DNA of 64,000 nt from Piezodorus guildinii. Taxonomy: Eukaryota > Arthropoda > Insecta > Hemiptera > Pentatomidae. The notes under the pieces were generated by a model. The model did not search any database and had not been told where the DNA came from. It was given only the letters and a program-made list of their open reading frames with translations. How positions within the stretch are numbered: position 1 is the stretch's first letter; each line of letters begins with the position of its first letter. Of the stretch, positions 50,855 through 63,312 are shown piece after piece. The translations under genes and the position numbers were made by a program. The stretch lies in the NCBI GenBank assembly GCA_023052935.1, contig CM041297.1, forward strand, positions 46,810,417-46,874,416. Reading direction: 5' to 3'.

Positions 50855-51040
50855 ATGAACTCATCCATAAAGACCTTAATGTTACAAAAGTTACTGAATT
50901 AGCTCGAACTAGGAGTCAATCCATTCCATGAAAAACTCAATTCCCACTCCAACCGACTAGTTTCTGTCATATTATCCTCTTCAATTCCTGATAATCCTCC
51001 GAGGCCTTTGAAAATAAAATGGCCCCGAGACCTTCTAGTT
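50855..51040 (+). pseudogene. jockey-type RT C-terminal relic
   Basis: It reads LIHKDLNVTKVTELARTRSQ and, after breaks, PRPLKIKWPRDLL. This matches the LH-DL-(IP)-V and RLKR-WP-DL ends of jockey-clade reverse transcriptases. Confidence 0.5.
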
Positions 51041-51903
51041 TAGAATATTATTAGAGTGCTGCCATTAGGTAGTGTCTCTCCGTGTAAATTCATGTCAATT
51101 CACTATTGTCCATCAATTTACTTGATGTATTTTAATATAGTTATAAATATCAATAAATTTGTTGTATGTATGTATATATATATATATACACACAATGATG
51201 AAGTCCATAGAGCCAGGCTCTTTGACAAACCTACTCGACTAAGGTCAGTCGGCCACAGTTTCCACTTCTAGTTTTCGCTTTCTAGCCGATAAGCCACGCC
51301 TTTACCTTTAGAAAATACTCTTTGGTGCTAATTAGAGGTATCGAAGAGATTCCTTCGCGCTGCCGTCAGGAAACGTCTTAAAGGGCAACCGGGAAAATGG
51401 AAAACTAATAATAGAGGTCATATACCATTCATATCATTTAACCGCCTTCAAATCGACATTACCGCTGAGCTCAGAGGTAAACTTCTCCAGCATCAGAAAA
51501 TACAAGAATATTATTAGTCGAGTTTTATTTCTCACAGAGAGGAGTGATTCGTTCAGATGAAGAAAGATTAAAACCTTCAGACGGACTAATTAGAAACTAA
51601 AAGAAATCAGATGGAATCCATTCCAGCAGATGCGCTACGAAGCTGATGTAACGTTGGTCGAAGTATAGATTGATGGAAAAGATTTAATAAGTAAAATAAA
51701 AAAAATGGGTTAAAAAAAAGTTAAAATCTTAGATTCAAATACAACAATTTAGATGATCAGCTGAAGTAAAAAGAAAACAACAACAAATAAATAGGATTTT
51801 TAAAAATGTTTTGTTCATGTAGACCAATAAATATGGAAGTCTACAATACATATTCAATTACAATAAAATTTAATTGATAAATAATCTTGTCATTTTATAA
51901 AAA

Positions 51904-52235
51904 CACACACACAGACCTTTTTTCGGGACTTGGTTATTTGGACTCAGGTGACCCTAAAACATGTATTTCCGTTGAAAACTGGAATTCGAAAATTTTCAAG
52001 ATCGCAATACTTTCCCTTACTATATATAGTAAGTGAAAATAAATAGCAAATGGAGTACCTAATCTCTAAGATATATAACACATATCATTTGCTATTTATT
52101 TTCACTTACTATATATAGTAAGGGAAAGTATTGCGATCTTGAAAATTTTCGAATTCCAGTTTTCAACGGAAATACACGTTTTAGGGTCACCTGAGTCCAA
52201 ATAACCAAGTCCCGAAAAAAAGGTCTGTGTGTGTG
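51904..52235. repeat. Near-perfect palindrome of E1 head, arms about 150 bp
   Basis: The left arm 51904-52051 is the reverse complement of 52085-52235 with only about two differences; the loop is 33 bp. The arms contain the E1 head plus about 16 bp of flank (AAATAGCAAATG), so shared flank as well as element is mirrored. Confidence 0.88.
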
Positions 52236-52976
52236 GTAACTCCCGGGCGAAAACGACAAGTCCTATAAAACTGAAATTTCATATTTAATACCCGAGATGT
52301 TACAAAATCTTTTTCATCAAAATCAGCTGACTGGAAGATGTACTTTATACCATGCATTTTGCACCTTTTTACGATTTTCTAAAAAACTGCTCTAACGATT
52401 TTGATTTAACTCCCTATATCGGTGTAAAATTCAATGGGCTTTAGTATCATGTAGGTTTCATTCTGATTGAAATAGTATGACAGGGCTTCAATGCTGATAT
52501 TTTAAATTTTCTTCATCTAAAGTACCTTTAACTCTGTAGATGCTATAAAAGTAACTATATTGTCTTGTTAGCATTCGTAATTAACAGCTAAATATGCAAG
52601 TTGAGCGGATTTGATAAACAAATAAAGGAGAAAAATGAAAAAATATTTTTTTAATGCAATTTTTTGTTTTTGAACATAAGAGTCATATACATGTTTTATA
52701 TACCGCTGGAAAGCCAAAGATTTTAGAAAAAATATTATCTTATACACAAGCTCGTAGAAGTTAATAAAGAGTGATGAAAAGCCGATAAAACTAACTGATT
52801 ATTTTAGATAATAATATAATAGATTTTTTAATAAAAACACATGTTTCTATAGAAATTCCGTTTATTAATTCTTTTACGGTTTCAATAATTTTTATCTCTT
52901 ATTGTATTTGAAAATTCTTTAATCGATTCGAAAAACTGAGGTAAGTGAAAGTGTTGTGTTGCCCGCACCAGATTTT
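52100..52976 (+). repeat. E1 element, full-length plus copy
   Basis: Head CACTTACTATATATAGTAAG then GGAAAGTATTGCGATCTTG. Tail CTGAGGTAAGTGAAAGTGTT then GTGTTGCCCGCACCAGA. It supplies the right arm of the palindrome. Confidence 0.8.
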
Positions 52977-53054
52977 AAAAGGCTATGTATGAGTGAATGG
53001 GGGAATTAATAACCGTATTTTAAGTCATTCCATATTCAATTTAAATAAGCTTTT

Positions 53055-53215
53055 TTTTGTTCACTCCACCTCGGCGTAGTCTTTCTCGGGCCAGAGGATT
53101 ACTGCTTAGTCAAGAGACGCATTGATAACCGAACTCGTTATCATTGCAAATTTAATTTTCCAAGACGTGAGGTTGCTGGACACTCTAAACACTCGGCCAC
53201 CCTGCACGTCAACAA
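53055..53215 (-). repeat. tRNA-related fragment
   Basis: In reverse it starts GCAGGGTGGCCGAGTGTTTA, reminiscent of a tRNA-Ser/Leu-like A box, then ACGAGTTCGGTTATC. It is diverged and not foldable as a whole tRNA; probably an old SINE head. Confidence 0.35.
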
Positions 53216-54317
53216 TTAAAAAAACTAATAATTATTTCTAAACCCCAATAAATTAATTCCTGATTAGAGCTTGATTAACACGTCTCTTATCACGTTTTGA
53301 AAAAAAAAAAAAGATTTATAATAAATTTAGCATTGTAGGTCTAATAAATGTCTTACAAAAACGAAAGCTTGGATTTAATTCTTCATATTTCAGAATGGAA
53401 ATTCGCTTCATATTTCATTTCAATATTTGAACTACATGACGTTTTACATATTACTTTGTCCATTAATAGACAGAAATTCATAATTTTTTTTTTTTTTTTG
53501 GAGGTAATTATTTTCTTATACGAGAATTTCTCTCTAATTATATTTGCTGTCCTTATATTTTTAATAATTTAATTATTCCTCATTACAAACAAGTCGATTT
53601 AAAAAAAAATGAAATTAGGGAGTTTTAAAAAGCCCAAATATGAAAAATATCTATATGATAAAAAATAACAAACATCATGTTTTAAATGTAGCAATGGAGT
53701 ATCAAAGGTTAAAAATATATTTCTGAAATCTAAAGAGAATAATGAATAGTTGAATATTATGTATCCACATCACTAAGACTTTAAAAAAAAAATCATGAGT
53801 TTGTTTAACAATAAAAGTTTATTGCGAAAGTCTTGGATGGCAAGCGTTACACGCAAATAATGAAAAAAAAAATTCTTCAAATCAAAAAATTTATTTCAAC
53901 CTTTGATATGAAAAATATGTTTATATCTATTAATTATTTTATTGAATGTTCCTGTATTTATAAAGCAATAATATAACAACACAAATAAATAAACAAACTG
54001 AATGATAAATGTTCAAGTTCAAAATAACAGACTGAGAGTGATGCCAAAATATGTCTAGAATTTCTGTGTTGGCGTCTTCAACCATTTTGGGTGTTGTCCC
54101 CAGTTCCTGGGTTTACGGGTTTCTGTTTTTTTCTCTCTCCGTGCCAAAAAAGAAAGAAAAAGAACCGCATCCACAAAGATGAACTTATCGATAAGAACAC
54201 GATATTCCACCATTAGTGTTATCAGTAAAATGGGTGGCTGTAAAGATGTCGATATAGTCATGCTAAGTTTTTTTTTATTTATTTCATTTTAAAAAATTAG
54301 AATGTCTCTACATTAGT

Positions 54318-54465
54318 GCGAGTAGTTCACTAGACTACTGTTCTCGGGTCCAAGGTTCAAATTCGAATGCGTCAGAATAATTAATTATTCCATTACTTCA
54401 GCTGTTGAGGCACCAAGAAAAGGTAGGTAGAATCTCTTGGGGCCCACCGATCCTCTGATAAATTA
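54318..54465 (+). mobile_element. SINE family 1-like head fragment
   Basis: CTAGACTACTGTTCTCGGGT and CCAAGGTTCAAATTCGAATG resemble the tRNA-like head and GTCAGAATAATTAATTATTC the start of the body. The remainder diverges. Confidence 0.5.
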
Positions 54466-54553
54466 AAAAAAAATCTTTGTTGCAGTAAATTAGTTCCCAT
54501 ACTAAATGAACAAGTTTTTAAGCGAAACTGATTGAGAACAGTAAATAAATAAA

Positions 54554-54570
<17 letters not shown>

Positions 54571-54607
<37 letters not shown>

Positions 54608-55330
54608 TCTTTATTTATTCTGGGACAAGTCCCTTCGGAATAATGTTACAGACAAATTAAATTAGAGCTGCAATGTCTAAGAGTAAAATAAATAAATAAA
54701 TAAATAAATAAAAAGCAACAAAAATGACATAGAAAATGAATAATTGTTATAAATTCATAGGTAGCGTCTTATAATAATTTAGAAAAAACAAACAAAACAA
54801 ATTAGACGAGAATAAAAAAATGAAAATATGTTCATATATATACATTGCAAAATAAATTATGCATAAAATAAAATTCATAAATCTTTAATATACAAAATAA
54901 AATGGATCGGAGAACTTGGAGAGAGAAGGATGCCAGGAAGTGCAATACTTAGAACGGTATGATAGGTAAAGCCACTTTAACTCCTCGTAGAATCCGGTTA
55001 CAGAGGTGTCCCGGGATATCCCAAAGATGAAACGTACCAGACAGTTAAATAATCGTTTTAGTTTAGCTTTAAGATCCCCAGATACACCCCCATACACCGC
55101 GCAACAGTAGTCAAAGTGGGGGATTATTAGTGAGCAAACAAAAGCCGGCGGGTTTCTAATGGAAGAAGGTGACGATGGTGATTTAGCAGTTTTAAGATGG
55201 AAATTGTGCGTCGAGAAATTTCGGAAACGTGATTTTTCCGGGAAAGAGATTGGTCGAGGGTTACTCCAAGGTTTTTGACGGTTTGATGGAATTTTATAGG
55301 TATATATACTCGTATATGTGTATACACATA
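54571..55330 (-). pseudogene. CR1/jockey-like LINE fragment with (ATT)n tail
   Basis: The minus strand reads IKFHQTVKNLGVTLDQSLS, HVSEISRRTISILKLLNHHR, LLPLETRRLLFAHLIIPHFD and YCCAVYGGVSGDLKAKLKRL, with a frame change at about 55100. The 3' end carries GGGACTTGTCCCAGAATAAA and a pure (ATT)n tail. It is the youngest-looking of three copies with this 3' end. Confidence 0.8.
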
Positions 55331-55604
55331 TATGTGTATATATACCGATATATATTATAATATATAGAAGAATCGTCTAATAATAAAATAATTATTCTCT
55401 AAAGGAAGAGAGGCACGTAATAGCCCGAGATGTTTATCTAGAGAAATATTTTTACTATCTCTAGGCTTACCTTCACCAGGTAGAATGCGCCTCTCAGTAT
55501 TACCTAATATATGTTTTGTATTTTAAAATAATATTTAAAGTATACTCTTTAAAAAGCAAAGAACTCATACACAAGAACTAAATTCAGCGATAAATAATTT
55601 TTAC

Positions 55605-55985
55605 TTTTGCTTACCTATATATGAAATATATAGTGAAGTAAAGTATTGCGATCGTGAATATGTTTGAATTAGAGTTTTTACCGGAAATACACGTTTTAGG
55701 GTCTTCTCAGTCCAAATGACTTAGTGCGGTAAAAAGGTCTGTGTGTAAAAAAAGCAATAAAACGAAACGTCGTACGAATTGGAATTTCATATTTAAGACA
55801 ACTATACCACCGAGATGTTACAGCAACTTTTTCGTAAAAATCGGTGAATCAGAAGAGCCACTTATACCATGTGACTTTTTCAGGATTTTCTCAAAATTGC
55901 TCTAACGCTTATGATTAAACTCAGTAAATCGGTGTAAAATTTAACGGGTTTTAATATCATGTAGGTTTCTTTCTGATTTATACGA
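55605..55985 (+). repeat. E1 element, plus copy, 3'-truncated
   Basis: CTTACCTATATATGAAATAT, AAAGTATTGCGATCGTGAAT, ATACACGTTTTAGGGTC and AACTATACCACCGAGATGTT are present; the tail half is missing. Confidence 0.72.
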
Positions 55986-56999
55986 AGCTAAGTGACAGTC
56001 GTTATCAAAATTGTATCCAATCATTATCAAAAAAGCATTGATTAAGAAAACATTTAATTACTATCATATAAATATGTGTTTTTTTTTGGAAACTGATCTA
56101 TCTTCTGAGATACTGGTTGTTCTATATATTTGTTTACGAATAAAATCACTGAAGATTTGGGCATATTTAAGTTATTTATTTTTTTCAATCATAGCAAAAA
56201 ATTCATTGATTAAAGAATACTGATTGTATTATATGTAAATGAAACTCGTCCACTGCATTAAAATATATATAAATAAATTAGAACTAAAGCATTAAGTACT
56301 CAACGTTTTTGGACATTGAAGGTAAATTTCGAAAATGTGTAGAAATTATGTTGCCTCTTTAATGAATGAAGTTTCATTGATTCGTATTAAAATGGTCTAA
56401 AATATTTTATGCCAAATAGTTCTAAAATTGACATCGGTCAAAACCGCGGACCCAACCAAGAAATGGAAACGAGATGTCTTGTCTATAAGAACAAACGAAA
56501 CGAAGGTCGGGAAATTACAGTTTTTTCACAACTATACAAGTGGTTCAGGAACAGGCGAATAAAAAGTTGACTTAATATGAAGATAGCATTTTTTTTTTTA
56601 GTTTTATAAGAGCATTTTTCAAGGTAGTCACCACCAGTGATCATTTCAAATGGAAAGATGGAGAAAATGCAGTGAAGCTGATTTCGAGATCCCAACAGCG
56701 ATAACTCGATTCCAATTTTATATTATTTGTCAATAGGCATAAATTCAGTCTTTTACAGATACTTTTAAAAACAATTATCAACTTATACAGCAAAAGTAAC
56801 TTTTTTAAATATAATAAAAAAAACAACAACAGTAGAATCTACTAGTGGTTATATCCTGTAGGACAACTCAGTCTGCTAATATGATTAATCGATTTATAAA
56901 AGCTACTACATTTTATTATGTAACAGAGTGTTTAAAGCTAAGAAATTTGTATCTGTCTATTCAAGAATAATTTAAGCACATTACTAAAATAACAATAAT

Positions 57000-57235
57000 T
57001 GAATTTGTTAAACTATTTATGATTGATTTATTTGTTTAATATTTATACAGTTACAATTTATTTTGTCTTTTATTATGTATTTGTTTTTGAAGCGTATTTT
57101 GTTATAGATTATAGTTAGTATAGTTGTAATAGATTTCTTTGATTTATGTTTAACTGTTTTGTACAACTCAACTCCATTTGTATGGGCTAGCCCGAAAACA
57201 AATAAAGAGATTTATTTAGATTTATTATTAAAAGC
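57000..57235 (+). repeat. LINE 3' UTR-like end
   Basis: Ends ATGGGCTAGCCCGAAAACAA then ATAAAGAGATTTATTTAG and a short (ATT) tail. The layout is that of a CR1-group 3' terminus, but no coding part is recognised. Confidence 0.35.
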
Positions 57236-57288
57236 TACTACAGGAAGAATTAAACAAAATTAAAAAAAAAAATGGTTAATTAGAAATT

Positions 57289-57860
57289 ATATTGAGGATG
57301 TATAGTCGACTGTAGAAACTATTATAGGTGGAATAATCAGGAATCAGTCATTTTTTAAAAATTTTTAATTTTGCCAACGTTTCGGCTCAAACTTGTGAGC
57401 CCTCATCAGGGCATTACTGAGCCATGCCCAGTATCTATATATGAAATATTTTTCGAGGTTAATAATATTTACCCATTATTAATAGTAGGGATATAAATAT
57501 ATAATACACTGATGAAAACCAAAAGATTTAAGAAATAAGTTTATCTAATATACAAAGATGTAGAAGATAAATCAGTGTGTTGTTACAGCATAAACTTTAG
57601 TTATTGATGTAGATAATAATTTATAATTATAGGTGGAATAATCAGGAATCAGTCATTTTTTGAAATTTTTTAATTTTGCCAACGTTAGCCATCATCAGGG
57701 CATTACTGAGCCATGTCTAAGCATAAACTCTGAGTGATATGTTGGGATTCGTGGAGATATTTTGAGTTTATGGTTGGATTATATATTTATATCCCTACTA
57801 TTAATAATGGGTAAATTTTATTAACCTCGAAAAATATTTCATATATAGATAAGTGAAAGT
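57289..57860. repeat. Composite: two hammerhead-element copies inside a palindrome
   Basis: Copy one (57289-57425) has the full TIR and a minus-strand hammerhead-like motif with CTGATGA, stem GGCTC/GAGCC, GAAACGTT. Copy two (57629-57725) lacks stem II and GAAA. They interleave with an inverted repeat of about 70 bp (57436-57505 with 57770-57855) sharing TCGAGGTTAATAA and AGTAGGGATATAAATATATA. Confidence 0.75.
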
Positions 57861-57867
57861 AAAATAT

Positions 57868-59273
57868 ACACGATACTAGCTATGACACGCAGCTTTGCTC
57901 GCGAATATTGCATTTCGTATTAATTTATGTGCGTTTATGGTAAGATTGGCTATAATAAATATTAACTATCAGCTACTCTTTGTTAGCATTTAAAGCCCGA
58001 TCTTGACTTCTTCCTGTCAAATTTACAATAGCAAACAAGTAGAAGTGGTTCTACACATAATCACTTAATACGTAAAAATAATCGTCACAAACCGTTGACA
58101 ACCTAAATATGAATTAATGATATTCGTCGGTAAAACCTTACACCTGAATCACTCCTATTTCTTTAGAATTCAGAAATTATGTTCTTGAAATAATTGACAA
58201 AAGACAATTGACAATTGAAATAATTTCTAAAAAATAAATAACAATTCCTTCTATATTCCCCAGTAGCCTCATCTCTCTTCGGACCAAATATTTTACCTGT
58301 AGTACCTTATTTTCTAAAATCTTTAGCCGTTGTCCGTCCTTCCAAGTAAGCGGCCACGTTTCACTGTCGGAAGAATGATTGTTTTATAAATTCTAACCTT
58401 TAAGTTTTTAGACAGAAGCTAAGTAATTTCGCAATTGAATTATAACACGCATTTTCTGCCTTTAACCAGGACTTTATTTAATCCTGGATTTATTTTTTTC
58501 TCGTTATCATTGAGCCTAGATACTTAAATTTCTGTACCTAATATATCACTATGATCGCCACCGTCTCTGCTACAAATCATATATTTTGTCTTTTCGGTAT
58601 TTATTTCGAGTCCTATTTCTTTACCGGTTTTTATTAACGCACTTGTATTTAGTTGTATAGATTCCGTGTCTTTCCCTAGCAGTACCAAATCATCGCCGTT
58701 TCCCAGAACCGGAATTTTATCACCCAAATTTAAACCTTCTTAGTAAATGTCACCTTTTCTTTGATATATTCTAAAGCGACTTCGTCTGCATCAATTTCTG
58801 TTATTATGATTGCTATTAAGAAGTTTTTAAAAGAATATATTTGAAAGTACTTCCGCGTAAATGACATTTTTAGTTTTATTTTCTTGTGGCAGAAGAACAT
58901 ACTGATTTTCTCCGCAGCCCGATCTTGACGTAAATCTATTCCTACGTGTTTAAATGTTTACCTCTGTGATTAATTGGTACGGAAAAATATAAATTAACGG
59001 GAAACTGAATTATTTAAAAATAAAAGGTAAATCATTTGGAATCATTGGGATGCGAGGTTTTTTTTTCTCCCAAATCTTTCCTGTTTGTTCCCAGATTTTT
59101 CCCTGGTTCTTCACTTCTATTGGTTGCAGCGTGATATTATATAGCCTATAGCCTTCCTCGATAAATGTACTATCCAACACAAAAAGAATTTTTCAATTCG
59201 AACCAGTAGTTTTTAAGATTAGCACGTTCAAACAAACAAACTCTTCAGCTTTATAATATTAGTATAGATTGGG
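57868..59273. repeat. Old interspersed repeat with insect-type ends
   Basis: It starts TACTAGCTATGACACGCAGC then TTTGCTCGCG and ends ATTAGCACGTTCAAACAAAC then TTATAATATTAGTATAGAT. These end motifs occur widely in insect genomes as a dispersed repeat. A LINE fragment lies inside at 58265-58790. Confidence 0.5.
58265..58790 (-). pseudogene. LINE fragment, same family as 31765-33086
   Basis: Reads [20 protein letters not shown], then [18 protein letters not shown], with the catalytic YADD changed to NGDD. The C-terminal part is frameshifted but recognisable down to the region matching [12 protein letters not shown]. Confidence 0.75.
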
Positions 59274-59640
59274 TTGTAAAAAAAGTTCGTAGCGTCTTTT
59301 TCTTGCGATTTCAATAAAAACTTCAGATTCTTGTAAATATATTTAATTAATAATATATAACCCGTTTTGATCTATTACGTGTTGTCATCTTTCAGGTAAT
59401 TTTTTGAATTTGTTCATCATCAACAGTTGAAGGACGAACCAAGCGCTTTGCGTCTTTTAAGTCAAAATTTCCGTTTCTGAACCGATTAATCAAACCACAT
59501 AGGTTGCTTTCTCGTAAGGCATCATCGCCATACAGACTGCAAATTTAGCGGATTTTCCTTTTCGGGAATAAATAAAATTATTAAATGATGAAAACGAATA
59601 TTTTTTTCTCTTCCATTTTGAGCAAGCGAAATACAACTTA
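59274..59640 (-). pseudogene. mariner-like transposase relic
   Basis: The end TTGGGTTGTAAAAAAAGTTC resembles a mariner terminus. Upstream on the minus strand the C-terminal coding end reads MMNKFKKLPER, a stop, QHVIDQNGLYIIN, matching the LPERW-VIDQNG-YI ending of mariner transposases. Several stops; only about 370 bp remain. Confidence 0.65.
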
Positions 59641-60099
59641 ATGATTAAAGAAATCTCGGCTGATATCGATGCATAAAAGTACCTTAAATAATTCTTTTTT
59701 AGGATATGTAAACACAGAGAGGATTGTAATGAAATATTGAAACGCTAAACTTATTTTAAAACCCAATATAAATAAGCAACGTTTTAGCTATCATCATATA
59801 CCAAAAGCCCTACGACTTGGGAGGTGAACATGAATTAGTTATTTTTATAAACTACGTTTATATCGGTGCTATTCACCATCTAATTCAATAAAAATCATAT
59901 TTGATATGATACATGAGTTGTAAGAAATTGATTCCTCGTGTCCAATATCCATAAGTCCGTAGTATAATGCAATCCTTAACGTTGGACAAGTTACAAGGCT
60001 ATATAACATTTCCACCCATGGAGATGGATCCCACCGATACGAAACGAATGGCAATTACAGTTGGATGCCTAAGCTGACCATAATTGATAGATCTATAAA

Positions 60100-60415
60100 A
60101 CTATGTAGAACTAGCCCCCTACCCTCCCCCCACGGCTTGGGAGAAAGTGAATGGATGGGAAAGCGCCGCTTCCGGCCATCCTAGAGTTTATTGCCGTTCT
60201 GCTATCTGCCACTGCCCACTGGATCCCTATCTGCCCGCCACAGCCTCCGAGATCGGCCCTGCATCTGTATGCTATTATGCAACTCATTAAGGATAAATTA
60301 GTCTCTGTGGCGGTATTAGGAAAGACGAGGAAGCAATATACTGGAGGCAGTGATAGCGGAGGTGATTGCCAACAGTTACGATTGCAACAATGCGTCTTGT
60401 AAATGTTAATGTAAC
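60100..60415. other. GC-richer block, unassigned
   Basis: Open frames exist on both strands (83 codons plus, 126 codons minus) simply because the block is GC-rich. Neither shows a domain, a splice-site context or a known repeat end. The minus frame has RADLGGCGGQIGIQWAVADS and ends FLPSRGGRVGG. Confidence 0.3.
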
Positions 60416-60879
60416 ATGTTAAGAGCACATTAAAGTTACTCTGCGATACTAGGTCTTTGCATAATAGGTAATTATTCTTCAAATGCGTCACAGCAAAACG
60501 AAATAAGCCCTCTTCAGTTACAACTGTGAAGAGGTAAGCACATCGTCAAGGACCATAAACACGGCCCAAAGAAGTGAATTGATCAAAAAACTACATAAAG
60601 TCAAAAATTTGTAAACAAAAAATTACTGTACTACTACATTTTCAATGATTTTTTGAAAACTTTTAACGCTCCTTCTTACTTCACATCATGCGAACAGGAT
60701 AGGTTATCCTACAGGCCAACCTGTTCTAACCAGTGCGGGAAGGTCGGGATTCATTAAACAAAAACAATACAAAATAAATTTCAACACATCCGACAGGCTT
60801 CTAACCGGCGCGATTTGACTTATGATTGGGTAAGACGACTACTCCTCAAATCTTAGTCACCAAGGCCTCAGTTTACTCC

Positions 60880-61260
60880 CTACTTCGGAAAGATCCTACT
60901 GTTTCCGAACCTAATACTGCGCAAGAAAGTGATTAGGCCGAAACCACGCTCAATTCCCAGGTTTTATCAAAATTAAATGTAACCCTTGACAGAGGCTGGA
61001 TGTGCCTCAGGAGGGTATTTCTGGTATTGTTATTCGGGTTCCTGGTTCAGGCAGTGGCAGAATTACTTATTTATTTAAGCGAGGCAAAACCATCCTTTAT
61101 TAAAAGAGTTACCAAAAAACTGGTGGCTAAGCATGACCTAGACGAAATTAACTCCTTGCACGACCGTTGGCCGTGAAAGAGTGCGAATCTCTACATGTAT
61201 TGAACCCAAGGAGGCGGAGTGGCTGAGCGGCATAACGCGCGACAGTCCGCACCCTTCGCG
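60880..61260. repeat. Patchwork of SINE family 1 remnants and a tRNA-like head
   Basis: 60880-61070 resembles reversed family-1 body (GATTAGGCCGAAACCACGCT, GAGGCTGGATGTGCCTCAGG). 61080-61211 resembles the forward body (AACTGGTGGCTAAGCATGAC, CACGACCGTTGGCCGTG). Then GGCGGAGTGGCTGAGCGGCA follows, a tRNA-Leu/Ser-like A box without a 3' half. Confidence 0.45.
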
Positions 61261-62014
61261 ATCTGAGAAATCACAGTAAATATCACTGTTTTATGATTTA
61301 TAATTTTTAAAAATAGACAAATAGAACATACTATAAACCTTTCTTTAAAATTTAAGGTTAGAGAAAATCCACATCGAATTTTCTGATACAAAAATTAAAT
61401 TAAAAAAACCAACCATTGTAGCCGGAGTGTATTAGCTGAGATATTGAGTTTTCAAATCAATACTCTTGATTTTTTAATTATCTTCTAAACATTGTTTAGT
61501 GGTTCTATATTTTTTGATAATTTCGAAAATTATATTTCCTCCTAAGCGCAACTGATCCTATTTTTAAAGATGAGAATTCTTGTATGGAATAGAAATACTT
61601 TATAATTTTGACATACTGATTTGGAAATAATAAACCACTGAATTTTAGAGTTTATAATATTCCGACTGTGAAGCCTAATTTATAAATATGTATGTTATTT
61701 ATAAATTATAAATAAGTATTATTTATCATGACATGAATTATGTAAATTTAAGAATCCAAGAATATCAGTTTATTATAGTTTAAGTTACAACAAATCATTA
61801 GAGTTCGAACCTTGAGTATGAGCTAAGAATACAGCTCTTCACTTCAAACTCGTCAGTTAGGGAATTTCTCTACTGTATACAATGAAACAACTAAAAAAAA
61901 AACTAGTTGCATCAAGCTTTCTAAACCCTTCTTTCAGACTCTTTCCATTAAAAGTCCCAGCAATTAAGAGATTCTGAATTGCAAGCGTACCCTACGGAAT
62001 ATAATCTAGAAACT

Positions 62015-63312
62015 TCAATTGAGACGTTGATTTCCAAGAGGTACTATATCCACTTAAAACAATTTTACAGAAAACGCAAAAATCTGTCATTTATTTATTA
62101 TTGGACCAATTTACGTGATTCTTTTTTTTATTTTTATTTTTATAATAATCCAAAGTTGATTTTTAAGCGTGTTACCAACTTATTTTTTTAAATTATTGCA
62201 CTTTTCCCATGATTTTTTTAACAATATAATATGGATATAGTACTTTTTGGAATGAAACGAGGATATAGTACTTTTCTGAACGAATTAAAAGGGATATAGT
62301 ACTTTTTGGAAGAATATAATGTCGAATAACAGTCATCATAACCTTCCTAATACAGCATTACTCACAACTAACGTATTTATAATGTTAATTACTAAGTTAT
62401 GTATATTTCCCTGTTATCACTCATATTTCCTAGTTGGTTAATTAGATTTTATTGTCTATTCTAAAGAAAGCTAATTCGAATTCATTTATTTTTGGCACTA
62501 TGATAAGAAAGTATGTAATTATGAAATATGTTTTGAACTTTTAGTTATTCTTTTTTTGAATTTAACAAATGTATTTACATTATTAACCACGAGTAAACAA
62601 TATTTAACTATAAAGAGTGATAAGTAAATAACGTGTATTAAAAAAAAAAATCTAATAGGTTAGATCAGGCATGGTTTTTCTTCTCATATTTAGCAAGGAC
62701 AGGGAATTCTAATTACAACTATTTTCTGGATAAAATACCATTATTCTATTAAAATGTGAGTTTCTTAAGATTTTTATATCAAATATATGAGGCAGCAAGA
62801 AGAAATACTATGAAAAAACTTAATTGGGAATCTATGAGAACCGAAGCGAGGCAATTAAGTTGTTTAAAACAGCCTAAAAACTGATTATTAGGTTAAAACT
62901 ATTGTTCAAAATAATAGCAGAGATTCAATACGTACTAAATGAACCAATAAAAATGCACAAAAAGAAGAAAACAATAAATTAATGGTGATATATTACGGGG
63001 TTAAGTGCTTCTGCCGTATAGTAGGAAATATAGTACCTTTTGGAAGGAAATGAAAGAAAAAGTTATATCTGCTTTCAGAGGATATAGAACGTTTTGGAAG
63101 GAAATGTTTTTAGTACCTTTTGGAATAAAATGCGGATTTATTACCTTTTGGAATGAAATGGAATTTTCAAATACGTTTTTAAAGGATTTCTAATTTTTTT
63201 TAGATAAAATCTGATGACGGATTTAGATTACAGTAAAACATTAACATACAAATATGTCAATTTGGAAAAAAATGTCCTTTAGTACCTTTTGGAAATCAAC
63301 GTCTCAATTCTC
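62015..63312. mobile_element. TIR element with repeated internal motifs
   Basis: The ends at 62015-62051 and 63279-63312 are inverted and match at 28 of 29 positions over a core containing GGAAATCAACGTCTCAATT. Inside, the motif GGATATAGTACYTTTTGGAA recurs at 62233, 62261, 62292, 63024, 63080, 63108, 63134 and 63278. No transposase frame. No described family is recognised. Confidence 0.65.

Noticed and set aside
53348..53572. 74-codon plus frame, and similar at 56011-56223, 56483-56829 and 22541-22892
   Set aside because: Composition is driven by T- or TA-rich DNA, giving Phe/Ile/Tyr runs without any domain.
60111..60491. 126-codon minus frame as a gene
   Set aside because: Its first half is AT-driven and the rest lies in a GC-rich block open on both strands. 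No domain, splice context or conserved motif.
61206..61265. tRNA-Leu or tRNA-Ser gene
   Set aside because: Only the A-box half is present; no T arm or acceptor strand follows.
62233..63294. CRISPR array
   Set aside because: The repeated 20-bp motif is irregularly spaced, imperfect, lies within inverted termini, and the genome is eukaryotic.
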